From the NCBI GenBank assembly GCA_028284105.1, contig JANQSK010001025.1:1-9185 (forward strand): a DNA stretch of 9,185 nt, written 5' to 3'. Shown here in pieces: positions 1 through 6,068 of the stretch. This DNA is from Anaerolineae bacterium (GTDB taxonomy: Bacteria; Chloroflexota; Anaerolineae; Promineifilales; Promineifilaceae). The position numbers and the translations under genes are program-made. The notes under the pieces are model-generated. The model did no database searches, had not been told where the DNA came from, and was given only the letters and a program-made list of their open reading frames with translations. Numbering within the stretch: position 1 is the first letter of the stretch; each line of letters opens with the position of its first letter.

Positions 1-212
1 TTGGGTGATGGCTCTGTCGCAAAAGCAGCGGCATCAAGGGGACGGTCGCTAAAAGATTTCGGGCTCTTTGCATGTTCACCTGCACCGGGTAAATCAAGCG
101 CAATTGCACCATAGCCTATTGCTTCAAGACGTTTTATCACCTTATTCCAAGTCTCTTTGTTATGCCAAGCACCATGTATAAAAACAAATGAGGGATTACT
201 TTCGGGGTCCAT
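1..212 (-). CDS. alpha/beta hydrolase, N-terminal part (runs off the left edge)
   Basis: The reverse strand reads 70 codons from an ATG at 212 to the window edge with no stop. The visible protein begins MDPESNPSFVFIHGAWHNKE and continues to RPLDAAAFATEPSP. The HGAWH oxyanion-hole strand near residues 14-18 and the ALDLPGAG segment near 40-47 are typical of alpha/beta hydrolases of the pyrethroid/salicylate-esterase type (HGxWH followed by a DLPGxG turn). The nucleophile elbow and the catalytic Asp and His lie outside the window, so the substrate cannot be guessed. The start is well supported by a strong Shine-Dalgarno (AAGGAGAA, 221-228) eight bases upstream. It is transcribed divergently from the AraC-type regulator at 358, with 145 bp between the starts. 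That arrangement suggests the regulator controls this hydrolase. Confidence 0.85.
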   Translation of the reverse strand, partial: MDPESNPSFVFIHGAWHNKETWNKVIKRLEAIGYGAIALDLPGAGEHAKSPKSFSDRPLDAAAFATEPSP

Positions 213-220
213 TTTAACTT

Positions 221-228
221 TTCTCCTT
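221..228 (-). promoter_or_regulatory. strong ribosome binding site of the left-edge hydrolase
   Basis: AAGGAGAA on the minus strand, 8 nt from the ATG at 212. It fixes the start of the partial hydrolase. Confidence 0.75.
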
Positions 229-261
229 CATCAAATTAGGGGATTGAACGATTAGATTTCT

Positions 262-290
262 AGTATAATGGGCTTGAGGCTAATGAAGTT
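262..290 (-). promoter_or_regulatory. putative promoter of the left-edge hydrolase
   Basis: On the minus strand a good -10 box, TATACT (267 down to 262), lies about 50 bp upstream of the hydrolase ATG. At a 17-bp spacing the -35 position (290-285) reads AACTTC, which is poor. A good -10 with a poor -35, directly next to the repeated site at 295-330, is the pattern expected of a promoter that needs an activator. This is inferred from sequence only. Confidence 0.45.
264..269 (+). promoter_or_regulatory. putative -10 box for the AraC-type regulator
   Basis: A consensus TATAAT on the plus strand, overlapping the minus-strand -10 so the two promoters would be back to back. The only -35-like hexamer, TTGAAC at 244-249, is 14 bp away, which is too close to be ideal. 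Initiation near 276 would give a leader of about 80 nt containing the direct repeat at 295-330, which would allow autorepression. Confidence 0.4.
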
Positions 291-294
291 GGGA

Positions 295-330
295 GAGAGT
301 TGACAGTTTTTGGCTGAGAGTTGACAGTTT
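295..330. repeat. direct repeat, candidate AraC-type operator (two 15-bp half-sites, 21-bp period)
   Basis: GAGAGTTGACAGTTT occurs exactly at 295-309 and again at 316-330, a period of 21 bp or about two helical turns. AraC-family regulators have two helix-turn-helix motifs per monomer and often bind as dimers to direct repeats with a spacing near 21 bp. The site sits just upstream of the weak -35 of the divergent hydrolase promoter and 28 bp before the regulator's ATG. Binding by the adjacent regulator is an inference. Confidence 0.6.
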
Positions 331-357
331 GTCGGCAACGAATGGTTCGAAAGTGCT

Positions 358-1326
358 ATGATTAACAATGATAAGTCGTTGAAAAAAGTTTGGAATACGA
401 CCAGTATCCGTCAAAGAGAACAATTTGCATATTGGAATGATGCGGTTTGCTCTTCGATTATGAAGCTTGAGTTGGAAAGGAGACAGCCTGGGATGTTTCA
501 GGCTGAATTAGTGGCACACCAAGCTGGTGATATTGGCATTAACCATGTACGTTCAGACGAGCATGTGGCTCATCTCAATCAATCTGGCATTAGTCGACTT
601 AGCGATTATCACTTTTATCTTCTTATTCAAAAAAGCGGCCAGCTATTCAGTACTCAGCACGGCGTAGAAAGTCATATTTTGCCAGGCGACTCAATTCTTG
701 TAGACAGTTTTTATCCTTTTAAGCTTAACTTTCCCAACAAGTTTGAATGTATTTCAATAAAAATTCCACGAATTCTACTTTTCCCAAAACTCGCTGATGT
801 GAAGCGAATTTGTACATCAAAAATGCGCGGAAGCTCTCATTTAAGTCAGGCAATTTTTCATTACATGCACTATATTCTGAATGGTCTAGCCAATGATTCC
901 CCAGAAGTAATAAGCACCAAGACCGAAATGTTTTTGAATCTCATAGCAACCTCAGGCTCATCATTGAATCAAGAGAATCATTCGATTCTATCGCCACTCA
1001 ATGCTCAGAAGCTTATGCGTATCAAGAAATTTGTATACCAAAACTTTGACAGCGATTTGACACCTATCATTGTCGCTCACCAATTTAATATTTCGGTCAA
1101 CTATTTACACAAGATATTTGCACAGGATGGCACAACGTTTGGGGAGCACCTACGAAAAACTCGCCTCACCAATGCCCGCAAACTACTTTTGAGCACTGAA
1201 AGTTATAACCTGACCATTTTAGAAATTGCTTTTCAAACCGGATTCAAAGACCTCTCCCACTTTAACAAAGCATTTAAGCAAATGTTTGGCCTGCCACCGG
1301 GTAAATATCGAAAGTTGATGCGCTAA
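358..1326 (+). CDS. AraC-family transcriptional regulator
   Basis: A 322-residue DNA-binding regulator. The N-terminal part (about residues 15-200) resembles the AraC_binding_2 sensor domain found in FeaR/NphR-like activators, with the conserved LPGDSILVDS cupin turn near 108-117. The C-terminal 100 residues are a standard AraC DNA-binding domain with two helix-turn-helix units: about 233-255 (LTPIIVAHQFNIS start) and 284-310 (LTILEIAFQTGFKDLSHFNKAF), ending with the family signature GLPPGKYR at 311-318. The length fits the family. The ATG at 358 has only a weak GAAAG (349-353) before it. It probably controls the divergent hydrolase through the repeat at 295-330; the ligand cannot be told from the sequence. 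It ends convergently with the minus-strand cluster and contains no ACGGCCGT motif, unlike most genes to its right. Confidence 0.93.
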   Translation: MINNDKSLKKVWNTTSIRQREQFAYWNDAVCSSIMKLELERRQPGMFQAELVAHQAGDIGINHVRSDEHVAHLNQSGISRLSDYHFYLLIQKSGQLFSTQHGVESHILPGDSILVDSFYPFKLNFPNKFECISIKIPRILLFPKLADVKRICTSKMRGSSHLSQAIFHYMHYILNGLANDSPEVISTKTEMFLNLIATSGSSLNQENHSILSPLNAQKLMRIKKFVYQNFDSDLTPIIVAHQFNISVNYLHKIFAQDGTTFGEHLRKTRLTNARKLLLSTESYNLTILEIAFQTGFKDLSHFNKAFKQMFGLPPGKYRKLMR

Positions 1327-1423
1327 TTGAATTGATCTTGTGCTGGAATCTGTTTGCCAATTTTGGCATTCTAAACTCTTCACATTGCTCAAAGTGAGCT
1401 AAAACGGCCGTTTACCAAATCGA
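1327..1423. other. convergent intergenic spacer with small inverted repeats
   Basis: A 97-bp gap between the stop of the AraC-type gene and the stop of the arginase-fold gene. It holds TGCCAATTTTGGCA (1355-1368, 6-bp stem with 2-nt loop), GCTCA-AAG-TGAGC (1387-1399, 5-bp stem) and the 12-bp palindrome AAACGGCCGTTT (1402-1413). None is followed by a clear T-run on either strand, so an intrinsic bidirectional terminator is possible but not convincing. The last palindrome belongs to the window-wide repeat family. Confidence 0.4.
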
Positions 1424-2218
1424 CTACTTAGCGACAAGGTGCTCCAATAACCCCATAATCATTTTGCCATCCCGATCATTCCTGTCTAAATCAGGGTTCC
1501 AAGATGAAACGGAAACGGCCGTTACGCGACCCGTTGCCCGCAATTGCTCAAAAACCGTTCTAATTGTTGCCAATGATGGCCCATTTGGTTCGGGATAATT
1601 TGAAGCCATCACATCTTTTTCATCCAAAATATCCGTATCAAAATGCACATATAGCGGTCCTTCAGGCCATTCAAAATCAATCAAGTCAGCTAAATCTGAA
1701 AAAATGTGCAACCTTCGGCCAGCAAGTGCATCTACCTCACCTTGGTCAAGATTGCGCAAATCAGTGGCAATAATTTTTTCATCAACCAGCAGCTGCATGC
1801 CGCTATTTTCGACAAAAATTTGTTCCCCCAACCCAAGCATCATTGCAAGTGGCATACCACCAAGAAAGCCACTGGGGGTTGTTTCCCATGTGTTAAAGTC
1901 AGCGTGTGCATCCAGCCAGATAAGCGTTGGATTTATTCCTGCCTGTTGTAAACCGGCGAGGGTAGGAATCGCAATGCAGCAATCCCCATTAAGAACAACA
2001 GGTTGAATGCCCGCCTTTACCGACTCTCTTACAATGGGTGCTATTGGTTCAAATAATGCACACATTCTCTGTTGGATTGACCCGCCAGGCATGTCACCTG
2101 TGGCCTGTAGTTGAGGCATTTCTGGATCCAACACAATCCAATTGGAGTCGGTGAAACGACGTAAGCCATCTCGTTTCTGATCAAGAACATAAGGCAACAG
2201 AATTACTTGATGTTTCAT
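1424..2218 (-). CDS. arginase/ureohydrolase-fold protein with atypical active site
   Basis: A 264-residue member of the arginase/agmatinase/formiminoglutamase fold. Visible metal-site motifs are DAHAD (103-107) and HFDTDILD (192-199, with D194 and D196), the usual bridging and terminal ligands of the two-manganese site. Two expected residues are absent. The GGDHS motif reads NGDCC (77-81), replacing the first metal-binding His by Cys80. The MEVNP-like segment reads SSWNP (238-242), replacing the Glu that contacts the guanidinium group in arginase by Ser239. It is therefore probably not a true arginase or agmatinase; another substrate or a different metal arrangement is likely. It is the last gene of the minus-strand run, 11 nt after the XdhC-type gene, so co-transcription is likely. 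The ATG at 2218 has only a weak GAG upstream. It carries one ACGGCCGT copy, read as T-A-V at 233-235. Confidence 0.85.
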   Translation of the reverse strand: MKHQVILLPYVLDQKRDGLRRFTDSNWIVLDPEMPQLQATGDMPGGSIQQRMCALFEPIAPIVRESVKAGIQPVVLNGDCCIAIPTLAGLQQAGINPTLIWLDAHADFNTWETTPSGFLGGMPLAMMLGLGEQIFVENSGMQLLVDEKIIATDLRNLDQGEVDALAGRRLHIFSDLADLIDFEWPEGPLYVHFDTDILDEKDVMASNYPEPNGPSLATIRTVFEQLRATGRVTAVSVSSWNPDLDRNDRDGKMIMGLLEHLVAK

Positions 2219-2229
2219 ATTAGCTCGAA

Positions 2230-3297
2230 TTATTTCAGTTGATATTCAGCAGGTGCTTTATCAAATGCAGTTTTGCATCCTGCACAGCAAAAATAAACTT
2301 TTTGCCCCTCATATTCTGAAACATACTTGGCCGTCGCAATATCAACTGTCATGTGACAAATTGGATCAATGGCACTATTTTCAGTTGATGCAGCAGGAAC
2401 GCTACTCATCATCATGCCGCTCAAGTCGATGGCGTTTGGTGAAAGCTCAATAGTGGGTGGCTCTGATGGCTCTACGGCCGTTTCCACCTTCTCAAAAAAC
2501 GCATTGACATCAATCTCAGGATTTTCTTGCCGTTTCTGCACAATTTCTGCCATGATGCTGAGAGCGATTTCGTCCCCTCGTTTGGCGTGAATGTTGAGGC
2601 CGGCTGGGCATTTCAATCTCCCCATCTCTTTATCTCCCAGCCCCTGCATCGATAAATATTCATTCACTGCCTGCAATCGTCTTTGGCTCGCCACCAGACC
2701 CACATATGGCACAGGCTGGCTCAGCACCATAGCAAGCGCCGCTTCATCAAAATTGCCGTGGGTCGCTACCACCACAAAAGTTTGCGCGGTTAATGCGTTT
2801 GGAATGTCGCTAAGCTGAGTCACAATGCGATCCGCGGCGTCCATCCCTTTGCCATGTGTGTCAGGATCAACGGCCGTTACACGATAGCTCATTGCCTTCC
2901 CTAACGTCACCAACGCTTGTGCCACCGGCAAATTTCCAATCACCATCAGGTGCGGTAACGGCCGTTGTGGCTCAATAAAGATCTCAAGCGTGCCGCCACT
3001 AAAGCAAGTCATCGGCAAATCAATCAATCCTTCGCGTGGCTCCATCTTCGTCGGGTCAACAGATAATCGAATTAGCCGACTCGCCCCGTCGCTTATCGCC
3101 TGTGTCGCTTCTCGAATCACAGTAGGCTGGGCACAACTGCCCCCAATCCAGCCGTGCATGACCCCATCCACTGTAACGATCGCTTTGTCACCAGGCTTCG
3201 CAGAGGTTGGTTTTTCGGCGCGCACAACAACGGCCGTTGCAAAGGGAATTCCTTGGCTATTTAATTCATTTGCTTTAGAAAAATATTCATCAAACAT
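2230..3297 (-). CDS. XdhC/CoxI-family molybdenum hydroxylase maturation protein with C-terminal YHS domain
   Basis: A 355-residue accessory protein. Residues about 15-80 match the XdhC_CoxI domain, with the Cys-containing motif WIGGSCAQPTV (50-60). Residues about 115-255 match the Rossmann-type XdhC_C domain (HLMVIGN at 116-122; ATHGNFDEAALA at 178-189). After a Pro/Ser-rich linker (about 258-308), residues 309-353 form a YHS domain with possible metal-binding cysteines C314 (DPICHM), C337/C338 and C341 (FCCAGC). XdhC-type proteins bind molybdenum cofactor and assist its sulfuration and insertion into xanthine or CO dehydrogenases. Since coxL lies upstream on the same strand, CO dehydrogenase is the likely client. 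The YHS part suggests metal handling, possibly copper, which is an inference. A GGAA sits 8 nt before the ATG. It carries four ACGGCCGT copies, the most of any gene here. Confidence 0.9.
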   Translation of the reverse strand: MFDEYFSKANELNSQGIPFATAVVVRAEKPTSAKPGDKAIVTVDGVMHGWIGGSCAQPTVIREATQAISDGASRLIRLSVDPTKMEPREGLIDLPMTCFSGGTLEIFIEPQRPLPHLMVIGNLPVAQALVTLGKAMSYRVTAVDPDTHGKGMDAADRIVTQLSDIPNALTAQTFVVVATHGNFDEAALAMVLSQPVPYVGLVASQRRLQAVNEYLSMQGLGDKEMGRLKCPAGLNIHAKRGDEIALSIMAEIVQKRQENPEIDVNAFFEKVETAVEPSEPPTIELSPNAIDLSGMMMSSVPAASTENSAIDPICHMTVDIATAKYVSEYEGQKVYFCCAGCKTAFDKAPAEYQLK

Positions 3298-3313
3298 AAT
3301 TTCATTTCCAATT

Positions 3314-3348
3314 TACGAATTACGCAATTTTAAAAAGCGTATTACGTA
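3314..3348. repeat. imperfect inverted repeat across the end of the dienelactone-hydrolase-like gene
   Basis: TACGAATTACGC (3314-3325) pairs with GCGTATTACGTA (3337-3348) at 10 of 12 positions around an 11-nt AT loop. The right arm contains the TAA stop of the upstream gene (3342-3344), and the left arm is 17 nt before the XdhC-type start codon. It is built from ATTACG/CGTAAT units like the hairpin at 6906-6951. No T-run follows, so it may be an mRNA-processing or stability element or a dispersed repeat rather than a terminator. Confidence 0.5.
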
Positions 3349-4010
3349 GTGCGTAGCTGTTGTTTCAAAAAGTCGATTGTTCGATTCCAAGCTAACGTTG
3401 CAGGTTGTTCGCTATAGGCTTCATTATTGGATTCAAAAAACCAATGTGTCATTTCTGGATAAACATAGAAAGTAGCTTCTTGATCGGCGCCCAACAATTT
3501 CTGCTTAAGCTTTTCTGCTTTTTGGGGAGTGGCACCCCACTCATCTTTTTCGGCAAAATGCCCTTGGACGTGAACGGCCGTTTTGTCGAACTTTCCCCCA
3601 CCTGTACCATAAAACACAACCACTGAGTTCACTAATTTTGGGCGTAATCGGGCTGCTTCTAAAGCAAAACCGCATCCATATGAAAAACCAACCGCACCTA
3701 AGTTGGATCGAGTCACCGAGGGATGATTAACTAAAAAATCGAGTGCTGTACGCGTTTGAATCTTAGCCTGTTTGCGCTCCGCTTTTCCTCTCAATATTTT
3801 GGCTTTCTCAATCGTTACGGCCGTTTCTCCCTTAAAATAATCAGGGGCAAACGCCACAAATCCTTGAACAGCCAATCGATCGCAGATATGGGTGAAAAAT
3901 GGCGTCAATCCCCACCATGCATGACAAACCAAAACACCAGCGCCACTTTGTGGTGGAACCGCCAAATATCCAGTTATCTTTTTATTATCATGCTCAATTG
4001 TTTGAATCAA
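3342..4010 (-). CDS. dienelactone hydrolase family protein
   Basis: A 222-residue cytoplasmic alpha/beta hydrolase of DLH size. Expected elements are in order: VLVCHAWWGL (27-35 region) for the first strand and oxyanion loop, APDYFKG (55-61), nucleophile elbow VGFSYGCG with Ser110, an acidic residue in HFAEKDEW (Asp156), and the catalytic His189 in PEMTHWFF. Classical dienelactone hydrolases use Cys at the nucleophile; here it is Ser, as in many esterase-like relatives, so the substrate is open. The start appears to be TTG at 4010, two bases after the stop of the upstream gene, with GAGGA (4023-4027) 12 nt before it. No in-frame ATG lies between that point and the conserved core, and the family alignment begins here. 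Translation is probably coupled. It carries two ACGGCCGT copies, both read as T-A-V. Confidence 0.88.
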   Translation of the reverse strand: MIQTIEHDNKKITGYLAVPPQSGAGVLVCHAWWGLTPFFTHICDRLAVQGFVAFAPDYFKGETAVTIEKAKILRGKAERKQAKIQTRTALDFLVNHPSVTRSNLGAVGFSYGCGFALEAARLRPKLVNSVVVFYGTGGGKFDKTAVHVQGHFAEKDEWGATPQKAEKLKQKLLGADQEATFYVYPEMTHWFFESNNEAYSEQPATLAWNRTIDFLKQQLRTT

Positions 4011-4012
4011 AA

Positions 4013-4582
4013 CTAATAGTAATCCTCGATTCCAAAACCAAATTGCTTGTTTTGTTCACACTTTTGAATGAGATTATTGAGCCGCTTCTCAAATTCGGGT
4101 CCACGTTTTCGAGCCGTTTCTACATATGCCACCCGAATCCGTTGATAAGCTCCCGAATAGCTCTGAAAATTTTGCCAAGCTGTTGGGTTTGCTTGAAGCG
4201 CTTGTTGGATGTCTTCTGGGAAGATAAACGGCCGTTTTAAAATCGATTCTACACTTTCTAATATCTCAGGCAGCACCTTATTTTGCTCAATCAGCCGTCT
4301 CAACCGCTCTATGTTTGTTTGCGAGTAGGTGCTTTTAGGCTTTCGGGGCGTGAACCGTTGGCCATAATGGTCGTCATCGATGCTCCCCGTGATGCTATCA
4401 ATCCAGCCAAAGCAGAGTGCTTCTTCAACGGCCGTATTGTATGGAATGCGAGGCTTGCCGCTGTGTTTTCTCGGATAAATCAGCCAAATTTCTGAGGCAG
4501 ATTGATAATTATCCGAAAGCCATGCTCGCCACTCATCTCGTTCAACCACATAAATTGAATTGGTCGCATTAAATTTTGACAT
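4013..4582 (-). CDS. YdeI/OmpD-associated (OmdA) family protein
   Basis: A soluble protein of 189 residues matching the YdeI/OmdA family. Features are an N-terminal segment with REDEW-like RDEWRAWLSDNY, the core EEALCFGWIDSITGSIDDDHYGQRF (quoted in part: ALCFGWIDS), TPRKPKSTYSQTN, and a C-terminal part rich in Lys, Arg and Gln with the KRGPEFEKRL segment. Some relatives have been linked to envelope stress or peptide resistance, but the biochemical role is not established. An in-frame TTG at 4594 would add four residues, but the ATG at 4582 is the more natural start; upstream there is only a weak AGAG. The stop at 4013 is two bases before the DLH-like start. It carries two ACGGCCGT copies, one read as T-A-V and one as R-P. 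The 83-nt gap to the next upstream gene holds nothing I can identify. Confidence 0.85.
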   Translation of the reverse strand: MSKFNATNSIYVVERDEWRAWLSDNYQSASEIWLIYPRKHSGKPRIPYNTAVEEALCFGWIDSITGSIDDDHYGQRFTPRKPKSTYSQTNIERLRRLIEQNKVLPEILESVESILKRPFIFPEDIQQALQANPTAWQNFQSYSGAYQRIRVAYVETARKRGPEFEKRLNNLIQKCEQNKQFGFGIEDYY

Positions 4583-4665
4583 TTCAAATTGCAACTCTGA
4601 AATTAATTCGGATATTTTCTTATTGCCCTTAAGTCAGCCGAATGAATAGTTAGGTTCTAATTTGA

Positions 4666-5046
4666 TTATGAAGAGCTATTAATGGACAACGTATTTCCAT
4701 CAGGGTCTTTAAACCAAGCAATCTTTTCGTTCCCGATGGTCCAAACCCCATCATCATCTTGCGGAAGGCCTTCAAACTGTTCGAACTGCACCCCTTTTGC
4801 CTGTAGAGAAGAAACGGCCGTTGCCATATCTTCCACTTCCCAGCCCAATAACGTGTGGGCCACTTCTGGAACGGCTTGCACCTTTTGGATACGCAGGGTC
4901 ACGCCATTTGAATCAAATATTAATGCAAACTGCGTCTCTGCAATAAGCGTCAACCCGATAACATCTTGATAAAATGTTTTTGATTCCGCAGGGTTTGCAG
5001 TCGCAATAAAGCTCACTAATTTTGATTTATTCAGCATGCCTTTCAC
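4666..5046 (-). CDS. VOC/glyoxalase-fold protein
   Basis: A 126-residue single vicinal-oxygen-chelate (glyoxalase/bleomycin-resistance) module. The two beta-alpha-beta-beta-beta halves are visible: KLVSFIATANPAESKTFYQD (9-28) with the typical FYxDVIGL turn, and LGWEVEDMATAVSSLQAKG (67-85) ending in FKDPDGNTLSI (112-122). The first metal-ligand position in strand 1 is not His or Glu, and the usual Glu after DPDGN is replaced (TLSI), so it may not bind a catalytic metal. Its function is unknown. The longest frame starts with GTG at 5046, whose first base is also the last base of the TfoX-like stop (TAGTG). An ATG at 5037 would give 123 residues and is an equally reasonable start. Either implies translational coupling. 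One ACGGCCGT copy is read as T-A-V at 76-78. Confidence 0.86.
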   Translation of the reverse strand: MKGMLNKSKLVSFIATANPAESKTFYQDVIGLTLIAETQFALIFDSNGVTLRIQKVQAVPEVAHTLLGWEVEDMATAVSSLQAKGVQFEQFEGLPQDDDGVWTIGNEKIAWFKDPDGNTLSINSSS

Positions 5047-5375
5047 TACTTTTTCTTTTTCTTAACTTTCTTTGTTTGAATGCCAACGTCAATTGATTTT
5101 GCTGTCCATGCTGAGATAGCATCGTCATCTTCCAGGACTTCAACCGGTACTTGAAAATAAGGCATTTTATGAAACTGAGGCATTTCAAGAGACTCATAAT
5201 CTGGCCGATTGCTGTCATCGACTTTCATATAGAAAACATCTTCTGATGAGATCAGCCCAAACATGGCGTCATCCACATAGATGCCAAATCCACCAAACAT
5301 GGCCCGCGTGTTTACGACCGTGACTTGGCTCAATCGTTCGACAATAAAATCTCGATACTCTTTACTTGCACCCAT
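5046..5375 (-). CDS. TfoX N-terminal-domain family protein
   Basis: A 109-residue protein that is a TfoX_N domain alone: RAMFGGFGIYVDDAMFGLIS (24-43) is the family hallmark, followed by VFYMKVDDSNRPDY and the MPYFQVPVEVLEDDDAISAW segment. TfoX (Sxy) regulates competence in Haemophilus, but stand-alone TfoX_N proteins are widespread and their role is undefined, so no competence function is claimed. The protein ends in a very basic tail (KKVKKKKK). The ATG at 5375 is well placed, with GAGG 5 nt upstream. It overlaps the VOC gene by one base. Among the genes wholly within the motif-rich block it is the only one lacking even a near-match to ACGGCCGT. Confidence 0.88.
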   Translation of the reverse strand: MGASKEYRDFIVERLSQVTVVNTRAMFGGFGIYVDDAMFGLISSEDVFYMKVDDSNRPDYESLEMPQFHKMPYFQVPVEVLEDDDAISAWTAKSIDVGIQTKKVKKKKK

Positions 5376-5387
5376 ACCAACCTCAAT

Positions 5388-6047
5388 TTAGTTATCTTCA
5401 GGATGGTACCCGCTCCAATAGCATCGACGACCATGCTCATCTGACTCTATCTCTTCAATAGGTTCAGGCAAGGTCCAATAGTCGTCAATTTTTGTGCGAT
5501 ACGCTGGATCACCACCAGGGATTTCACGCGCACCTGCTACAAAAACATAACGGCCAATTTCTCCACTTTCATGCCAGACAGCAACAAAGTAATCGGCCGT
5601 TTCTGGGGCAGGAATCCGATCTTCTTGCCGATCCCAATAGTATTGACCCCCAAATGGTTCATAAAATTCAGTCGCTTCGGTAGGTTCAATGATGATGGCA
5701 CCATGCCCGTCAGCAATCTCGACCCCATCGGGCAGTTTTGCTTCAGGCAGTCCAGGTCCAATCAGTGCCATGGTTGGGGAAAACGCTTCTAGCCCCACCA
5801 CTTGGGGAATGGTCATTTCAATTTGGATCGTTTGGTCTTGGGTGGCAGAGAAGGTGTAGTAGTCGATATCAGATGAACGATCGAGGGTCGCATAAACGGC
5901 CGTTGAGACACTCACATCCTCAATTCGCCACGGCGTTGAAAATGTGAAATCTTCATCTTCAAAAAAGGGTTGATGTGCAAAGACGGCCGAAAATACAGTT
6001 AATATTGCAAATAATCCTAATAAAATTGGAAAGATTCTTTTACCCAT
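5388..6047 (-). CDS. secreted protein with PPC-like beta-sandwich, function unknown
   Basis: A 219-residue predicted exported protein. Residues 3-4 are basic (KR) and 5-23 are hydrophobic, ending AVFA at 21-24 before HQPF, a plausible signal-peptidase I site after A24. The mature part has alternating beta-strand pattern: DIDYYTFSATQDQTIQIEM (60-78) and ADYFVAVWHESGEIGRYVFV (151-170) resemble the two conserved ends of a bacterial pre-peptidase C-terminal (PPC) domain. There is no lipobox, second membrane segment or catalytic motif. I do not recognise a specific family. The ATG at 6047 is chosen over the adjacent TTG at 6050; AAGGG precedes both. It lies 21 nt after the hydrolase stop and 12 nt before the TfoX-like start, so it is in the operon. 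It carries one exact and two near-match copies of ACGGCCGT. Confidence 0.75.
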   Translation of the reverse strand: MGKRIFPILLGLFAILTVFSAVFAHQPFFEDEDFTFSTPWRIEDVSVSTAVYATLDRSSDIDYYTFSATQDQTIQIEMTIPQVVGLEAFSPTMALIGPGLPEAKLPDGVEIADGHGAIIIEPTEATEFYEPFGGQYYWDRQEDRIPAPETADYFVAVWHESGEIGRYVFVAGAREIPGGDPAYRTKIDDYWTLPEPIEEIESDEHGRRCYWSGYHPEDN

Positions 6048-6068
6048 CAATAAATTTACCCTTAATGA

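Noticed and set aside
300..326. TTGACA (300-305 and 321-326) as plus-strand -35 boxes
   Set aside because: Both are perfect hexamers, but no -10-like sequence lies 16-18 bp downstream, and start sites would fall at or past the ATG. They are better explained as part of the repeated operator half-site.
1355..1399. Intrinsic terminator between the convergent genes
   Set aside because: Two short stems are present, but neither is GC-rich nor followed by a T-run on either strand; kept only as part of the spacer description.
1564..2006. Plus-strand open frames opposite the arginase-fold, XdhC, DLH and hydrolase genes
   Set aside because: They lie antisense to genes with clear family motifs, have no ribosome binding sites of note and resemble nothing; they are shadows.
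4583..4665. Integron-like attC site (GTTAGGT at 4649-4655, giving ACCTAAC on the other strand) beside cassette-like small genes
   Set aside because: No matching second core site or the expected folded arms could be found nearby, other gaps in the run lack such sites, and there is no integrase in the window.
5046..5375. Competence regulator TfoX/Sxy
   Set aside because: Only the N-terminal domain is present and no competence genes or sites are nearby. Stand-alone TfoX_N proteins are common and uncharacterised.
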